Shown one piece after another: positions 60,001-64,000 of a stretch of DNA of 64,000 nucleotides. A program made the position numbers and the translations under genes. Source of the stretch: Udeniomyces pyricola (taxonomy: Eukaryota > Basidiomycota > Tremellomycetes > Cystofilobasidiales > Mrakiaceae); the NCBI GenBank assembly GCA_039545295.1, contig BCIK01000033.1, positions 124,001-188,000 of the forward strand, read 5' to 3'. The notes beneath the pieces are model-generated. The model was given only the letters and a program-made list of their open reading frames with translations. It was not told where the DNA came from and did no database searches. Each line of letters opens with the position of its first letter. Positions within the stretch are counted from its first letter, which is position 1.

Positions 60001-63000
60001 AGGCCCCTCCAGGCAAGGGTGCCATCGCCTTTGAGGGACGACTGTATCGAGTCTTGATCGGTCGCTGCTCGCCAGATCCTTTGGACGACACAACGACCTG
60101 GAAGCCTTGCGATATCCTCTGCATGGCAAATTCTCGAACCTGAATCACATAGTCCAACCATTCTTGGATCAATGAGTGGGTTCCACGGGAGATGATAGGA
60201 GTGAGCTACTTCAACCGGAACGTACGATCGCCTGCTTTTCTACGACTCCGTTTGGAGGGGCTATGATGAACGGGCTCTCTTCGAACTCGATCATCGGATA
60301 CTAGCGGGACAGAAAGAGGCGTCCGCCAATCAGCATACGTCAATGGCCGGATGAGAACGGTGCCCTCGGCATGTCGCTTACAGCATTCTCCCTTTCCAGA
60401 TATTGTGATTTGAGATCGGCAACAGAAGGCATATAGTTGGTGGTGATTGGAAGCGAGCCAGGCTGGAAGCACATCGGTATTATGAGTGAGTGATGTTGCC
60501 TCAAACTTGGACAGATGAGGGTTACGGCGCGCTCACCGTCGTCAACGACTTCCACTTGATCATGTGCCTGTACGCCCCTCGAGGTAAGATGAACTGCCAT
60601 CGATACGAGTTTGCAGATTGAGCGGCTGATGGGTTGCATGGATTCACCTGAGAAGATATCACGCGTCAATAAAGAGCATCGAATACGCCAAAGAGAGAAG
60701 GTCAAGCTGACGCTCACCATTCGCTGAGTGTCTGGCGCCTTTGTTCCTTCTCTCAAGTTCTGGTCGCCGCTAGCGGATGCTCCTTGAATCAGGTTTGAAC
60801 GGCCTATAAGAGGCCCTGTATAAGAGCTGTTAGGCGTGCGGCGAGGAGAGTTGGGCGTCCGCGGCATGGCTATCGGAGAAGATGCTTGGTGGGACGATGA
60901 GACGGACTTGGCGTCGGCTCTGGCGTCGGCCCGAGCACCAGCAGCAATAGACTGTGCGGGCGTAGAGGTCGCCGCAGCCTTGGGGACAGCCATCACTGGA
61001 GATGCTGGCGCTTCCACCGGGGCAGGGGGCTCGGGTGGAGGAAGAGGGGGAGGGGTAAAAGTTTGGGTCGACAAGGGGCTTCGTTGGATAAATGGCGTTA
61101 AGAGGCCAAACCCGAACCTCGAGACAAGTGTTCGCTTCTTCTGCTCTGGAGGTTCCTCGGGCGACGTAGTTGTCGGCGAAGGCGGAGTGACGGTGGGGGA
61201 GGGCGCTGTTTGGTTTCTCAGAGTACTTATGGATGTGGCCGAGGAGTAGGACGGCAGCCGCGACACTGACAAGGAAGGCGGGGCAGGAGACGCCGGCCGA
61301 AGAGCCAAAGACGACGGCGTGATTGGTGGATGAGGGATGATGGCCCGCTTACTAAAGGTCGGTTCGGGAAAGTGGTCCTCGACCTCTGGCCCAGAATGTA
61401 TGGAAAGTGTGGGAGGCAGGATACTGGACTCGAGAGAGTGGGGTAACGGTTTAGTGCGAGATGGTGAAGCCGATCGCTGCGGGTCTTGATCAATGTAGGC
61501 GGCGAGCGTCGATGCGGCAGCTGGAGATGTCGAGAGCTGCAAACGTCGGGGGCCAGCAGATGGCGATGAAAACGATCCGCCTGGTCGGTGACTGTTGCTG
61601 GATGAGAGCGACATGGAATTGTGAGATGTCGGCGTGCTCGATCGGACGACTCGAGTTGACGAAGAGAAGCTAGCGGGCGCAAAGCTAGGGCCGGGAGCTG
61701 CTTGTTCAAACACATCGTGATCAAAGGTTTCTTGGGCCCGTTTGCGTTCCAGAGAGGTCTCTTCGTGAGTGGTCCCTGCAAGGGATGCGTTATCCTGAAG
61801 CTGGAAGCCCGGATTCTCCTCGAGAAGGGGAAGGAGGATGGTTGATAGGTCTTGATAGAGAGGTCAGTTGATTGCGGACGAGTTATCCCGCGTAGTACGA
61901 TGCGTAAGAAACTCATAACGCACCGTGATTGAGGACGCCAAGGGCTTGTACTTGACTCATCTTGACGCGTGGGAGGAACTGATAGGGGAAATAAACGCAT
62001 CTTGATCAGTAGGGCCCGCCTTGCAAAGGACACACACGGCGAAAAGGGGATTCACTCGTCCAGGCCGATATTTCTAAAGAGATGGGAAAGCATGTGTATG
62101 ATGACGCAAGCGTTTAGTTTAGCAAAGCTTAAGGTTGTCTGACACGTAAGATAACGCGGACTCACCTTATCGCTGCTCTGTTGGAAGAACGAACAGTACA
62201 CCCACATGGCAACACTATAGAAAACTTCTTGTTCGAGCATGCCTCTCCCTGGCGGTGGGTCGTAGAAAAGGGGGTCCCTTTCGGCGGATTTTGAAGCGTC
62301 GGTGCCAGTGTTGGGGTTTGGCGAAAGAAAAGAGAACAGCGGAACAGAGTGCAGCGGCATCTTGTTGAGACAGACGAGATCGAGAGCGAGGCTATGACGC
62401 GTGCGAAAGGTGTCTGTCAGTGTCTGATCAAGCGAACCAGATCGGAAGGAAGCATGGAACTTGGCAAGTAAAAACGAACCCATGATCTGTGCATCGTTCC
62501 GTTGTCAGACGAAGAAGACTAAGTTCATTTTCGATCAATGATAACGTGACGATCAGCTGGAGTTTTTCCGACAGAATCCAACACTCAAACGCGAAAGGAA
62601 CGAAACCGTACTGCTTGTTAACGCGAAAGTGCCCAGTCCCGGGTGTGATGACTGTGAGGCTGAGGCCAGTGCGAGTGAAATCTCGATCGATCTGAGCCCA
62701 TGATATACCAAGATCTGTCAGTGGCTGGTCAAGAGGGATATCGACATCGAAACAATCTCCCTTACATAGTGACGATCAAATGGGTTGAGTGCAAGGTTGA
62801 CGGCCTCGAGGATGTTGCCTTGGTAGGCCTGGCAAAGCGAAGAATGTATCAGTCCTCAGCCGTGATGTTTCACTTCACGATTAAGTAGAAGAGGATCTCA
62901 CATAGGAAAGGCTTCCCAGTATGTGCGCAGGCTGACCCGGTCGGCGGTGATGATCGAGCAAGACAACCTTTTGGAAGTTGGCTAGCTCAGTCTTGAGCAG

Positions 63001-64000
63001 TGAGATGACGGCGTCGGGGTTGGTGATTTGCTCGTGAATCATGACGACTTTGTACTGTTGACAAGCAAGTCAGTCGAGATAACAGATAAGCAAACGTATA
63101 GCCAACAAGGCAATTGATTGACGCCATCTCTGGAACGCACGAAATCTTGATAGAACCCAAAGTCCGGGTCGAGTTTGAGTGGGCCGGAGACGAGTTCCTT
63201 TTCAGATTGATCATAGCAAACTCGCGAAAAGAGAATGACGGTCACGACGTGATTTGTCTTGGTTTTTTTGTCGTGGCCAGGCTTGCGCTTTTTGTCACGC
63301 TTGTGGTCGTAAAGCCCCCATTTCTTGAATAGCTCAGGGAGGAAACCGTGCTGTCCGCAAGAACGCGTAGAGCCAAGCCGGATGCGAGTCAGCTTATCGG
63401 CACGCACGGCTGTGAACATATTGAACGAGACAGGAGAACCAGATGTACCATGGCCTTTTCGTAATATCTCTCTCCATCCTCGTCGAATTCGTACGTCTCT
63501 CGGCAGACCTGAAGGAAGATGGTGTACTGATCAATCGAGTAGAGATCAGTTCTAGGTCGGTTTCGATCTACGTGTGATCTGTGCCCAAAGCGCTTACTTT
63601 GGCAGAGGCCGAGCGAAAGATGGTCTTTGTACGGGCAGTAAAGTATGCTGATGCGACCTGAAGACGTAGTGGGAACAAAATCCACGAGGAGAGGCCATGA
63701 GCAAGAGGCATGACGAGGTGCTGACGACAAATAGATGGGTCTGATCTGAATCAGCAGAGTTGACCCTTACCCGTTTCTTTTTTCTGTAGATGGACTTGAC
63801 CTCGGCAACGATGGAGTCGCAAAACTTGATTTCTTGCCCTTGATAGATGCATTTACTGTAAAATATGTAGGACGATCAGGACGATGAGTCGAATACCTGA
63901 CGGTTCGACCAAGAGGGCTACGACGTACCCTTCCCAATCGACTCCAAGTCGCCACATGTCACTTCGGCCAACATATTGGTCCTTGAAGTATAGTTCCACA
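57010..64000 (-). CDS. IML1: IML1/DEPDC5, SEACIT (GATOR1) subunit, 5' end beyond the window
   Basis: Read leftward from the edge to TAA 57010-57012; the start lies outside the window. Motifs appear in family order: [65 protein letters not shown] and [13 protein letters not shown]. Then come the von Willebrand-like core ([49 protein letters not shown]) and a long Ser/Pro-rich insert (60730-61950). Next are [20 protein letters not shown], a DEP domain ([41 protein letters not shown]), [30 protein letters not shown] and the C-terminal [33 protein letters not shown]. The terminal exon is reached by a splice at HF|NWLDN (57454 to 57363). In the family this subunit with Npr2/Npr3 is the GAP that switches off Gtr1/TORC1 on amino-acid starvation at the vacuole. 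Many introns; a polypyrimidine C11 run lies before one acceptor (59243-59253). Confidence 0.93.

Overview
The window is intron-dense nuclear DNA from a basidiomycete fungus, probably a tremellomycete-like yeast or dimorph. This inference rests on many short introns (mostly about 45-120 nt) with GT..AG ends and CTGAC/CTAAC-type branch points, on the gene repertoire, and on the absence of any bacterial or organellar feature. Seventeen protein genes can be supported. Two run off the edges: a CUE/Smr-like gene on the left and IML1 on the right. I found no tRNA, rRNA, transposon or CRISPR array. There is a 100-N assembly gap at 31965-32064 and single Ns inside several G/C runs.

Layout, left to right. 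1-1138 (-): N-terminal part of a CUE/Smr-type protein. 1730-4071 (-): a type II membrane protein with a GH16 fold whose catalytic glutamates are replaced. 5917-10398 (+): a family-2 glycosyltransferase, divergent from the previous gene. 11249-11505 (+): a 55-residue unknown protein. 12305-13693 (+): R-SNARE YKT6. 14488-19323 (+): meiotic cohesin REC8. 20283-24243 (+): a PTR2/POT peptide transporter with two 4-nt microexons. 25454-28260 (-): a STE7/MEK-type MAPKK. 28868-30440 (-): ribosomal protein eS19 with an acidic tail. 31276-33246 (+): a Vip1-like RRM protein. 33653-35482 (+): a two-AN1-finger protein. 36339-38797 (-): an F-box-like protein. 40059-43377 (-): an MFS transporter. 44147-47442 (+): an I-BAR-like coiled-coil protein. 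47939-53596 (-): a chitin synthase. 54023-56022 (-): a secreted, GPI-anchored, catalytically intact GH16 glucanase. 57010 to the right edge (-): IML1, the DEP-domain subunit of the SEACIT/GATOR1 complex.

No operon or biosynthetic cluster is evident. Cell-wall and surface functions recur, however: two GH16 proteins, a GT2 enzyme, a chitin synthase and a membrane-curvature protein. Mating and meiosis are represented by STE7 and REC8, and nutrient sensing or uptake by PTR2 and IML1. The most notable observations are the apparently dead membrane GH16, the two 4-nt microexons, the very short initiator exons, the acidic tail on eS19, and a strand-polarised distribution of G/C homopolymers (C on the sense strand inside introns, G on the sense strand just after stop codons), including a 65-base run.

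Exon structures were assembled by eye from splice sites, reading-frame continuity and family motifs. Terminal exons, especially 5' starts, are the least certain part.
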